A DNA stretch of 64,000 nucleotides, from positions 71,873,237 to 71,937,236 of the forward strand of contig CM055316.2 in the NCBI GenBank assembly GCA_029255685.2, given 5' to 3'. Position 1 is the first letter of the stretch. Each line of letters begins with the position of its first letter. Positions 48,901 to 59,380 of this stretch are shown here, piece after piece. The notes under the pieces were generated by a model. That model was not told the DNA's origin, did not search any database, and saw nothing but the letters and a program-made list of their open reading frames with translations. Origin of the DNA: Silene conica (taxonomy: Eukaryota > Streptophyta > Magnoliopsida > Caryophyllales > Caryophyllaceae). A program made the translations under genes and the position numbers.

Positions 48901-49237
48901 TCGCAAGGATGAACTAGGATTCACCTTAGTAAATCTTAATAAATTTGGTCATAAGGAGGATCCTTTTATTATAGGGACACAAGCGAAACAAGTATTTTAT
49001 GTCACCGATCCATCGGATAAAAAGTGGTCAGTTGTGCTATCTGTAAGAAGTAAGACCACATTGGATAGTTGCGATGACGATGTGGTATTTGAGGGCTTTG
49101 ATCCTCGTGTACCACATTTAGATGATACGGATATATTCGAGTCTTCTAGTTTATATGTTCGTGATGACCATGACGAAGGGATATGGACCAATACCGAGTC
49201 TTCTTCTAAAAAACGCCCTCGCGGTTTTGACGCATGA
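45910..49237 (+). pseudogene. CACTA 1 TNP2-type transposase, one frameshift
   Basis: The first open part (45910-47961 as read) begins MARTWMINGKKGEVEYDAGL, a transposase-associated N-terminal domain with CPCDMC. The Transposase_21 core follows, with ALSTDGMNPFGN, AYGNLSGHTVHGKEACPLCG and CLDVMHIEKNVCDNIINTLL. After KSHDCHT at about 47911 the frame shifts by one base. Homology continues in the next frame with a DUF4218-like region (YFPPSFFTIMVHLTVHLVRE, YPFERLMKVYKDYTSNRYRP) and a DUF4216-like region (YGFIEEIWELDYTDF, PIFGCKW, VFYVTDP), ending at 49237. The shift falls in a short T run, compatible with a one-base insertion. The start is the first ATG after a likely acceptor at 45901-45902. Confidence 0.88.
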
Positions 49238-49248
49238 TTAGGTACGAT

Positions 49249-49371
<123 letters not shown>

Positions 49372-49508
49372 ATGGTTTTCCTTTTTTTACTATGGGCAGC
49401 AACGACCTGACTTCAGTCCAAGCAACGCTTCAGTCCCATTATAAAATGTAGACTGATGATCTGACTTCAGTCCAAGCAAACGCTTCAGTCCAAGCAACAC
49501 TTCTGTCC

Positions 49509-49580
<72 letters not shown>

Positions 49581-49832
49581 CATATAGAATCATTTAATTT
49601 TCTTGGTTGTTTATTTTTGCTTAGTGGCAGTATGAGACTTCTTGTAATTGGCTCCATTATTGATGTTTTAATATAATTTCTCACATTTTACCGCTTTTCA
49701 TCAGAAGCATTCCTCATCTACATTTCTTATATGCTTTCCTATCATGCATGTTCCAGTGACTTGCTTTCCCTGTTGTGACTTGCTTTCCCTGTTGTGACTT
49801 GTTATCCCTGTTTTTTTTTGTACAGTTGAACA

Positions 49833-52800
49833 ATGGGCCCGCAAAAACGTAAAAGAAGTCGAAAGAACAACTCTGTTGAGGACGCAAGCGGAAAGAAGGG
49901 GATATCTTCTCACAGGGGCCGAACTGTTTTAGATATGGCTGCAAGAGCTATTAAAGAGAAACAACCCATACAACTTGAGTGGGACAAAGAAGATAAATTG
50001 CCGACAGGAAAATATGCATCTAAGTTTAGTTCATGGATAGGCGTGACTGTTCGGGGGAATGTTAGTCTTGCACTGGATAGTTGGGAGGATGTGGATCAAC
50101 CGACGTTGAACCTTATGCTGAGTGAACTGACGGTATGTTATTTTAACCTATATAATGATCCTCTTATTATTTCAATGAAGTTGAAGTATGAGTTAAGATG
50201 TATAAATGGTGGTTTAATGTAATTGATTTGACATTTATGTTTTTGTGAATGTTTATGTGGTTTGATGATGAATATAAGATGTATAAATGGTGGGTTAATG
50301 TAATTGATGAAGGGCTTATTAGTTTGCTTGGGTTTGGGTGTTAACAATTTATGAAATACCATGTCACATGTACTGCTGCTCTATGCTACTACTTACTGCG
50401 TTTTCGAATGCTTTTATTAGTACTCATATGATCCTATTGTTGCTACTACTTCCTACCTCTATTTCTGCAACACTACACTTCACTTCCTTTGCATCTAGAC
50501 TCTACTCCAGTACTGTGGTTGCTGCATATTACTACTCTACCTATTTCTGTCCTGCTCCTTCTGTTTCTGCAATTCGGTGGTTGATCTACTGTGTTGCTGT
50601 ACATACCTGATGTCCTATGCTTACTACTACTGTTGCTGTAACTACTACGATATTGCACCAGACCCCCCCCCCCTACTGCACTCATTTTTCTACTTCTGTC
50701 CGCTTCTCAGGTCTGTTCAGACCAGAACAGCCACTGAACGCATTGGTATTACTGTACTCATTGATATTGCACCAGACCCCCCCTACTGCACTCATTGATA
50801 TTGCACCAGACCCCCCCTCCTACTGCACTCACACTGCTTCCCTGTGTATCTGCATTCACGACCATTCTCGACTGTCACTGTTGTATAGCTGCGCTGCTGC
50901 GCAATCGTGGCCACTACATTATAGTAGACTGATATGGCTATATGAGCAATATAAAACAAGCGGCGATAAGCATGACACTGGATACGCCACCACATTATAG
51001 TATGGAACCAGGTTTCGCCACCATTACTGCAATAGTGACCGACACCGCAACTTAACTCCATGCTTGATACCCTTCTGGTCTTGAAATGGAACACTGATGC
51101 TTCTGTAAGGGAAGATGATAATAAGGCTGCAATTGGAGGGGTTTTAAGGGACTGGAACGGTTCCTTTAGATGCGTGTTTTCCTGTCCGCTTGATTGTTGT
51201 GAGAGTAATGAGGCAGAAGTGAAAGCCATTTACAAGGCGTTGGAGATAGCCTCGTGTAAGGATTGGTTGTTGAACCTTCATATGGTTATTGAGTCTGATT
51301 CGATGAATGCAGTAAGGTGGTGCAACGAGGATAATGGTGGTCCGTTGAACTTGGGTTATATGCTGAATTTTATCAGGGAATGTAGGAGATGGTGGCCGGG
51401 ACTGGAAATTACGTATATGGGCAGGAAGTCGAATTCAGTTGCAGATCATCTTTCAAACTTCAATGCTTGTTCAAACTTCAATGCTTGTTGCTTACTTCTT
51501 TCTTACACTCTCTCTGATGCTCATAGACATGGAATAGGCTCATCGAACTTCTTAGATGAATGGGAACTTCAATATATAGGTTGTTTATTAAATTGATGAA
51601 CATACAAATGTAAAAATGAGTCTCATTATCTCATTTAACACTTTATCTTAGCCATAAAATTGCTTATTTCTCATGAACAGCTGAGATCATACAGTCGTAC
51701 AGATTAGCTTCAAAAAATTTGATTATAAATTTGATTGCTTACCATAGTAGGTTATTTAATTCATGGCAATTGTTAGTCTATCTCGTTAAATAATGTGTAA
51801 GGTTGTCTAAGCTAATTAAAAGTTTGTTCATATTTCAGGGTGCTTTCCATGTCATTGAAGAGCGTCACGATTGGTGTCTCCAAAAGATGGCTGAATTATG
51901 GAGAAAATGGAAATGCACTTTGGTTCGTGAGTGGATGTATGATGAGACGGGAGCTATCCAGAAGACACCACCACCCTTGTATAAGCAGATTACACAAGAT
52001 GATTGGAACAAGTTTCTGGCATCTCACACTAGTGAAAAATTCAAGGTAATATTTCTATTTTTGTACACACGCAAATTATTTCATGATAATATATATATGT
52101 ATATAGTATCTCGTACTATTTTTCACTCTATATGATTTATGTTATTAGGCGATCAGTGATAAGAACAAGGAGAATGCCTCTAAAAAAAGGGGAAATACTT
52201 TGGCTCACGAGCAGGATATCGAGGGATTCAAGTTAAAGTCGTAAGTTCTATGTATTGGTTTCATTTTTTAGCTAACTTCCAGGTCAAAAGTTGGCATGAA
52301 TTTTCATGAACTCTCTTCTTTTTTGATAGAAAGAAGATTTAGCTGCCAAGGGAAAACCAGTGGAAAAAGTTGATCGATATTTAACTTGGCTAAGGGCTCA
52401 CAAGTCAGCGAAAGGGGACATGACTGATTATGATAAGGAAGTTGCTTTGAAAATTGTAAGTTGAACATTTTTGTAATTTAACTCGGTTTAGTTCAGTTGT
52501 TTAATTTATTAGTGCTATTTATTCATTTTTTTTGGCTGCTAAAAACTTAATTAATATTGCTGATTTGCAGGAATACCTTGAAAGGGATGTTGAGGCCGGT
52601 TTATTTGTGCCCGAAGGACGGGAAGACATACTCGCTAAGGCGATAGGCAAGATTGAGCATCCGGGCCGTGTGCGAGGAATTCCTAACGGTATTTCCATAA
52701 CAGAGTATTTTGGGAAGGGACCAAAAAAACCGACAAGAGAAGAGTTGTACGAGAAGATCAATTACATGCAACACCAAATTGATGACTTGGAAAAGCTGAA

Positions 52801-55269
52801 ATCAGTGATGATGCAGTTTTGGCTAACTGGTGAGAAGCCAAGTACTAAAGTATTAGACGATTTAATGCACGGAGGAGCATCTATGAGTACCAAGGGATCG
52901 ACAAATTCTGCATCACTACACGTGAGTGAAGAGCCACGCCCAGAGGAGACACCCCGAGAGGAGGATTATCAAACACCCAAGACCAATGTTCTGAAGATTC
53001 CTACCATATCACCAGGGCAGGTTGTAAAAGGTTTTCATTAAGAAGGATCTGTAAGCTTTGCATTTAAAACACTATCTAGTTCAAAGTCGATGAAAAAAGT
53101 TTTAAAACACTAATCTATCTATGCAGGGGTCTCACAGGCAATCACTCTCACTAAAAGGAGTGCAATCACTACAAGTGACTGAGGATCCACCCGTGACCAA
53201 TGTTTTGAAGACTCCTGGCCCAGTAACACAACAGGTATATATGTAAGCTTTTCATTAAAGACGCTACTTTATAGTAAATGAAAAAAGTTTGAAATTCTAC
53301 TATAACTTAAATTTCCAGGCTTGGAAAGATTGTGTGCTATCACAGCCAAACAAATCATCGAAGATAGTGGCTTCAGGAATGGTATACCTATCAAGTAAGG
53401 ACGAATTTGTTTCCATTCATGGCAGTGCCCTTCGTGATGGTTTTAGAAAAGTGTCAATCAAGGAAATCTATTCTGGGTCGGAAAATGTTGATTTACCAAT
53501 GCCTGTTGGTGATATGATAACATTGACTCATGCTAAGGGTTCATTTATTCAGTGGCCGCAAAGTCATATACATAGTCCTGTTGATAAGGTAACTAAGATT
53601 TCTAGCTAGTATATATAATGATATAAGATACACTGAGAGTTATACCATTTATCAACTTATTTATGCCAACTTTTAGATAACCATGAAAAAGAATGATCAA
53701 GGAAAAAATAAAGCAGCAGCAGCAAAGAAGTCCAAGCCTCAGAAGTGTTCGCCCTCGATTTCGCCATCTTCTTTCCTTGGAATTGAAGTTAGTCACAATT
53801 TTAAGCAAAAGCAGAGGACCATGGATTTGAAGTTATTAGAAACTGAGGCTCGGGTTTTAAAGGCAAGTGGGACAATGATCAGTGTTCCCATTGACGAACA
53901 TGTGTTACACAATGAACAAACTTGCTACCTTAGTTATGAGGAGGTTGTTCATTTGTTAGATGAACAAATGATTGGTGCCTCTCACATCACACTCTTTATG
54001 AGGTTCGGTCTCTTTGTTTAAGCTTCCCCTTTGCAATCCCATTAGTATATATCTGATAATATGCAAACTAGTACTAGATAGTTACTATGGATTCTTATTG
54101 TTGTAAGTATTTGAGTGATCTTGCCGTTAGTATGCAAATTACTAGTTACTATGGATTCTTGTGCCCAGAGATAATGTCCTCAGAATCCGTTGCTCCGGAT
54201 GAAAATTATCGATCCGATTATGTTGCTAGGGAAATGACATGTACCGATTGTGGAAAAGGTCGGAAACTTATTATATTTGCTCCATATGCCCAGGGGTACG
54301 TAATTATAAATTTCTTTTCATAGTATTATTATTGATGACTTGATTAATTATTTTATTATTTTTTGTCAATATTTAAGTTGATATCTTCGTTGTATTTTTC
54401 TATAACTTGTAGTAAGCATTGGATGTTGGGCGCGATCAATCCGGCTCAAAGTACAGTGTATTGGTGTGATCCTGCCGGACATACAGAGCCTCGTCAATTT
54501 TTTGTGGATACAATTACCAAGTATGTCTAACTTATTTATGATCTTTTTTATTTTGCCTTCATATATTATACCTCCCGTTACTCCCCTGCATTTGCCTTAA
54601 AATGTTTCTGTAGGCTAGGAACAAAAGTTAAGCCACCCAAAAGCCATCAATCATAGACCTTAGCTTGTTTTTCTATTATACTTTAAATTAACGCTTCATT
54701 ATCAACTAAAAATGAATAAATATATAAACCTGGCTATCTATATATACAGGGCCTTTGAGAAAAAGAACTCTATCGATCCACTTGCAAAATATGAGGCCAA
54801 TGGCGTTGTTTGGAAAAAGATTAAGGTACTTCTTGTATATATAGTATATATCTATATATATCTTAACATATTGTTTCTCTTATTAAGTATAGTACATACA
54901 TGTGCGTGAAGTACTTATTTATAATATGAGCTCCCCTTTCAGGCCCCTTTGCAGCCTTGTGGTTCCGTTTTATGTGGATATTATATTTGTCGATACATGT
55001 TGGACATCGTCAAAGGAAGATATGTTACTATTACTCCAAATGTACGTATGTTTTTGGTTTTTTAGTTCATCTACTTACTTACCTCTATCATTTTACTTAT
55101 ATAGGAGTCTTGGATAGAATTTTTCGCTAACCAATTTTTGAAAATTTGTTTGTAGTTCATGCTTAGAGCCTCATTGACATATTCGCTTGAGCAAATTGAC
55201 GAGGTGAGGGATATATGGGCTAACTTTGCGCTCCAGTTTAAGTCAGCCATGAACGATGATGAAGTTTAG
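49833..55269 (+). CDS. CACTA 1 second gene: Transposase_24-like region plus ULP1-like protease
   Basis: Many small exons. Likely ones: 49833-50132, 51839-52045, 52149-52240, 52330-52455, 52571-53020, 53127-53234, 53319-53588, 53677-54002, about 54108-54295, 54413-54520, 54750-54825, 54943-55041 and about 55148-55269. The N-terminal half reads RTVLDMAARAIKEKQPIQLE, SSWIGVTVRGNV and HDWCLQKMAELWRKWK, a Transposase_24-like segment. The C-terminal half resembles a C48/ULP1 cysteine protease: KHWMLGAIN (His), VYWCDPAGH (Asp) and LQPCGSVLCGYYICRYM (Gln, Cys). Junctions near 52240/52330, 54002/54108 and 55137/55148 do not splice cleanly in frame. Either small exons were missed or the gene is damaged. 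Intron 1 (1.7 kb) contains a LINE RNase H fragment. Confidence 0.7.
50640..50835. repeat. Tandem C-run repeats in CACTA 1 intron
   Basis: The unit GATATTGCACCAGACCCCCC followed by CTACTGCACTCA occurs three times, with variable C-run length. Confidence 0.8.
51060..51596 (+). mobile_element. LINE-type RNase H fragment inside the CACTA 1 intron
   Basis: The frame reads LKWNTDASVREDDNKAAIGG, VLRDWNGSF, ESNEAEVKAIYKALEIA, MVIESDSMNAVRWC and GRKSNSVADHLSNF. These are the D-E-D pattern and C-terminal helix of the RNase H domain at the 3' end of plant LINEs or of stand-alone RNase-H-like genes. It is open for 178 codons. There is no RT or zinc-binding domain next to it, and no clear poly(A) or target duplication. 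An 18-bp direct repeat (TCAAACTTCAATGCTTGT) follows the domain at about 51456-51491. It looks captured, not a full insertion. Confidence 0.7.
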
Positions 55270-55494
55270 CTTAAGTCGTAGCTAGATAGAAGTTTAGCTT
55301 AAGTACATACGTATTGTATCTAGAATTTGTGGATCGGAAAGTATGTTGATATATATGAATGATGTAGTATGTTGATATATATGAATGATGTAGTTGTTGG
55401 AGCAATGTTGTTGTACGCTTATTTGCAGGAAGAATTATATATAATAGGCCGGAAGAATTATAAATTAATTTATTAAAAAAAAAATAGCAGGTGC

Positions 55495-55982
55495 AAAGAG
55501 AATGGTTATGTTCTCAAGCGTGCTCTATTAATTCAAAAATATGGCGCGAAGTTTGAACAAAAGAGAACGGTTCATCAGGCAACCGTGCTGGAAAGTGTGG
55601 TCAAAGAGACTGTTGAACAGGTGCAAAGAGAACGGTTCAAAATAGAACCGTTCTGGTAAGTGACCTAAGAGAACGGTTTAAAAGGGCAAAGAGAACGGTT
55701 GGGCAGGACAAAAGAGAACGGTTCAAAATAGAACCGTTCTGGTAAGTGACCTAAGAGAACGGTTTAAAAGGGTAAAGAGAACGGTTAAACAGGGCAAAGA
55801 AAACGGTTGAGCATGACATAAGAGAACGGTTCATGTCAAAACCGTTCTGGTAAGTGCACAACTAAGAGCACGGTTGAACCGTTCTCTTAGGTAAAGAGCA
55901 CGGCCAGGGGGAGCACGGTTCCGCCACTCATAGGAGAACGGTTTTTAATTAACCGTCTTCGTATCTGTATTTTGTAGTAGTG
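55495..55982. repeat. Right subterminal repeat array and terminus of CACTA 1
   Basis: Repeats of AGAGAACGGTT and AACCGTTCTGGTAAGTG, matching the left array in inverse arrangement, up to the terminal TTTGTAGTAGTG. Confidence 0.85.
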
Positions 55983-56025
55983 TTTAATATAATTAATTAT
56001 CTCTAAACTCACCATGGTTAATACT

Positions 56026-56285
56026 ACCTATTTATACAATAAAATAAAAAGGCTAGATTGAGCAGCTAACTAAACGACACGCGTCTGAATAAAATTACAT
56101 AGTAGATTAATTTTTTCCTAAAAAACATTAAAATAGAACACGTAAAATCAAAGTAGTGATCATCAATGTTGAGAATAAACAATATCACCTAGAATAATAA
56201 ATACATCATTCAACATGGAAAAATAAAATAATTCTTAAGAAAAAGGTATAGAAATCCCGTGATTTTCCACGGGAAATTAAACTAG
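56026..56285. mobile_element. Helitron-like element 3' end
   Basis: A 6-bp stem hairpin CCCGTG-ATTTTC-CACGGG at 56256-56273 followed by AAATTAA and ending CTAG before T is the canonical Helitron 3' terminus. The left boundary is unsure: a Helitron-like 5' motif (TATTTATACAATAAAATAAA) occurs near 56026, giving a ~260-bp element. Alternatively the true 5' end is the related sequence near 43185, with CACTA 1 inserted inside. Confidence 0.65.
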
Positions 56286-57738
56286 TCTATATAATAAAAT
56301 AAAAAGGCTAGTTTGAACATAATATTGTGACACGTGGCAGCGCTAGGTTATTAGAATCATTATTGTATAATTAAGAAGACAAATGTGTTATAATGTATAA
56401 ATTAAGGGAGAGAAATTAATACAAAGTTTATGTCCTAACTTAAATCAAAGATAACCATCAGTCGAGAATCTAAAACGTCAACCATTTTTCGTATATAAAT
56501 TCATACCATTTTCCATTAAATGTCCAACTAATCCAATTAGTATTTACATTGTCAATAAATGGGATGAAGAATTGATACAATTAGATTAGTGTTTAATAAA
56601 GAATCGATCGAAAGAGTACCTAAAAAAATGTAACATGACAAAATTTAATGTGACGTGGCGAACTAATATGACATAAGAAAAAAATATTAGTTAAAAGAGA
56701 AAAATTTAAGGTTGTAAACACCAATATAGAAAGACCAAATATTTTTAAACAAATGATCTTCTCTCATAATTTTTTGTTATGTATTTAGTATTTACTTTTA
56801 TTTACTTAACCATTATTTCTTTCATTTAATTAAATAATCTTTTACTTTCCTTTCATCATTACTATATATAATCCGCATTTATTTTATCATATCTTTTTAT
56901 ATTCCTTATATTTATAAAATTACAGAATTTTTCATATATATTACTATTATAATCACCATAAATTTTCAACTTTATTCAAAAAATCAGTACCTACGGTATA
57001 CATAGAAAAGTCAAGTAATGTTTCGCTTTTAATTTTATTAGGTTTTGAATAAATTAGAATTTTATTAGTCGTTATTTTTGTGTTTATATTAATATTGTGG
57101 GATAATGAATTTTCAACTTTATTAAAAAATATTTGTATGTAAGGTACACATCAAAAAAACTAAATTAATTATTTCGTTTTTTATTTTTATTATGTTTTGA
57201 ATTAATTATGATCTTATTAGTTATTTTTTGTGCTTATATTACTATTGTAGAAGAATGAATTTTCAACTTTATTCAAAAAATTGGTAGGTAAAGTATATGT
57301 GAGGACTAAATTAATTGTTTTACTTTTGATTTTTATTATGTTTTGAATTAATTATAATTTTATTAGTTATTATTTTTGTGTTTTTATTAATATTACAGGA
57401 GGATGACATACTCGCATATCAATAACATTTGACGAGATTGGAAATAATGGCAAGAGATCTTCTTTACACATTTTGTTCTCGGATTGAATGACTCTTTTAT
57501 ATTTACCAGTTTTTCTTTTTTCTGCAATATTGTATTTGCTATATCGAATGGTAGCAAAAAAATATAATAAGTTTTTGACATGTTACATTATTAACTTTCA
57601 CTCTTTTCTACACTTTAGTCACCTTTATGACAGTTATGTTCGATTTTTATTCTGTCAAACAGGTTACAACTCAAATTGTTCAGTCAGAGTGTTAAAGTAT
57701 GATGTTGCACACGGATGTTAATTTGATATTATCATGGT
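56286..57738. mobile_element. Second Helitron-like 5' end and AT-rich tandem repeats
   Basis: TCTATATAATAAAATAAAAA begins at 56286, immediately after the previous CTAG, and fits a plant Helitron 5' terminus (TCTATA...). No matching 3' hairpin is seen before CACTA 2 starts at 57739. Inside, a ~150-bp unit starting AATTTTCAACTTTATT is repeated three times (56961, 57108, 57258). No gene is seen. Confidence 0.5.
56961..57405. repeat. Three tandem ~150-bp AT-rich repeats
   Basis: Each unit starts AATTTTCAACTTTATT and includes ATTTTTATTATGTTTTGAAT and TTATTAGTTATTTTTGTG. Starts are at 56961, 57108 and 57258, so the period is 147-150 bp. Confidence 0.75.
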
Positions 57739-57754
57739 CACTACAAAAAAATAC

Positions 57755-58140
57755 AGCCATTGCGACGGATTTTTTGCGACGGACAGAAAAGCCGTCGCAA
57801 AATTAGTTTTGCGACGGAATTTACGACGGATTTTGTGCTTGCGACGGAATTTGCGACGGACCTGAATTTCCCAGACCCGCGAAGTGAAAGTGAAATGGCG
57901 GGAAGGTTTGCGACGGAAAATCCGTCGCAAATATTGACTTTTGCGACGGAAATTCCGTCGCAAACATATTGACCAGACTTGCCCAAAAGTTGGTCAAGGT
58001 CAAATGTTGACCAGATTTGCGACGGAAATTCCGTCGCAGAAGTCAATATTTGCGACGGAATTTCCGTCGCAAATCTGGTCAACATTTGACCCTGACCAAA
58101 TTTGCGACGGAAATTCCGTCGCAAATTTCCGTCGCAAAGT
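57755..58140. repeat. Subterminal palindromic repeats of CACTA 2
   Basis: At least ten copies of TTTGCGACGGA or its complement TCCGTCGCAAA, often paired as a near-perfect palindrome (GCGACGGAAATTCCGTCGC). Two more half-sites occur at 58506-58535, outside the dense array. Confidence 0.9.
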
Positions 58141-58794
58141 TACATTATACAGACCCCGCGGGTCATATTTTTCCCCAAATCAATTACAATTTTTTGCGAC
58201 AAACCCTAAAGGCGATTTCTTCGACGAGCGACCACCACCCTAAGGCAACCACCACACCGGCGACCCCACCGCCGACCACCCCACCCCACCGCGCCGCCAC
58301 CACCGACGAGCGACCACCACCACCATCCTTCCTTCCTCCTTCTCTTTCCTTTCTCCTCCTTACTCTCCTTCTCCTTTGTCACCGCCGCCACCACCTCACC
58401 GCCGGAAAATCCTTGCCGCCGCCACTTCCTTCTTCATTCTCCATTTATCTTTATGTATGTATACTAACTTTCGTTATTAATATACCGTCTTAAGTTTTTA
58501 TGTTTAATCCGTCGCAAAATTCCGTCGCAAATTCCGTATTATTGTTTTTTTTATTGTTATTAGGAATAGTTAGTTTAGTTTAATTGTTATTTGATTAGTT
58601 TAGTTAGTATTGTTAGGTGGTTAGTGATATTAGCTTAGTAGCTAATTCCGTCCCAAATCCGTCGCATATTGTTGTTAAGTTTGCATTGTTCTTGATTGTT
58701 AGTGTTGTTGATTGTTTTAGAATATTCTTGAATAGTACCCGTTCAATAATTACACATTAGGTGTAATTGTTGAATAGTCCCCGTTTTGGGACTG

Positions 58795-59005
58795 TCTTTG
58801 AATCTTTCATGCCATTTAGGTAGTAAACATTCTTATATTTTCTTGATTGTAATGAAACAAAAATTGGGCAATACTTCCTTATTGTTCTCCAAATACATTC
58901 TATATAATGTATTTGGAGAACAATAGGGAAGTGCTGCCCAATTTTTGTCTCATTACAATTAAGAAAATATAAGAGTGTTTACTAATGGTATGAAAGATTC
59001 AAAGA
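58795..59005 (+). repeat. ~210-bp near-perfect inverted repeat (hairpin) in the CACTA 2 leader
   Basis: The arms 58795-58899 and 58906-59005 are complementary over roughly 100 bp with few mismatches and one small gap, around the 6-base loop CTATAT. For example TCTTTGAATCTTTCAT pairs with ATGAAAGATTCAAAGA, and CTCCAAATACATT with AATGTATTTGGAG. It lies between the terminal repeats and the transposase start. If transcribed it would form a long double-stranded stem. Confidence 0.85.
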
Positions 59006-59068
59006 TGGGTTTAGGCTGGAGAGATAAGGACCCCAGACCAATATATGTAAATTGTTCTTTTTTGCAGG

Positions 59069-59135
59069 TTGGTGTTGGTGTTGGTGTTGGTGTTGTTGTT
59101 GTTGTTGTTGTTGGTGTTGGTGTTGGTGTTGGTGG

Positions 59136-59178
<43 letters not shown>

Positions 59179-59215
59179 AGTTGTTAGTTGTTGTTGTTAG
59201 TTGTTGTTATATATG
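59069..59215. repeat. (GTT)n/(GGTGTT)n microsatellite
   Basis: Consecutive GTTGGT and GTT units; related GTTGTTAGTTGTT sequence continues to about 59350. Confidence 0.9.
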
Positions 59216-59380
59216 TAGTTGTTATTTAATTGTTGTTGTTAATTAATTGTTATTGTTGTTAATAAGTTGTTAACTAGTTTTTGTTGTTAGTTGTTGTTAT
59301 ATATATATATATGTAGTTTTTATTTAATTGTTGTTGTTAATTAGTTGTTGTTATTGTTTGTTAAAATATGTAGATTTACT

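Noticed and set aside
58017-58493. 158-codon Pro/Thr/Arg-rich ORF
   Set aside because: Starts in the CACTA 2 subterminal palindromes and continues through low-complexity CCACC sequence; composition does not look like a protein under selection.
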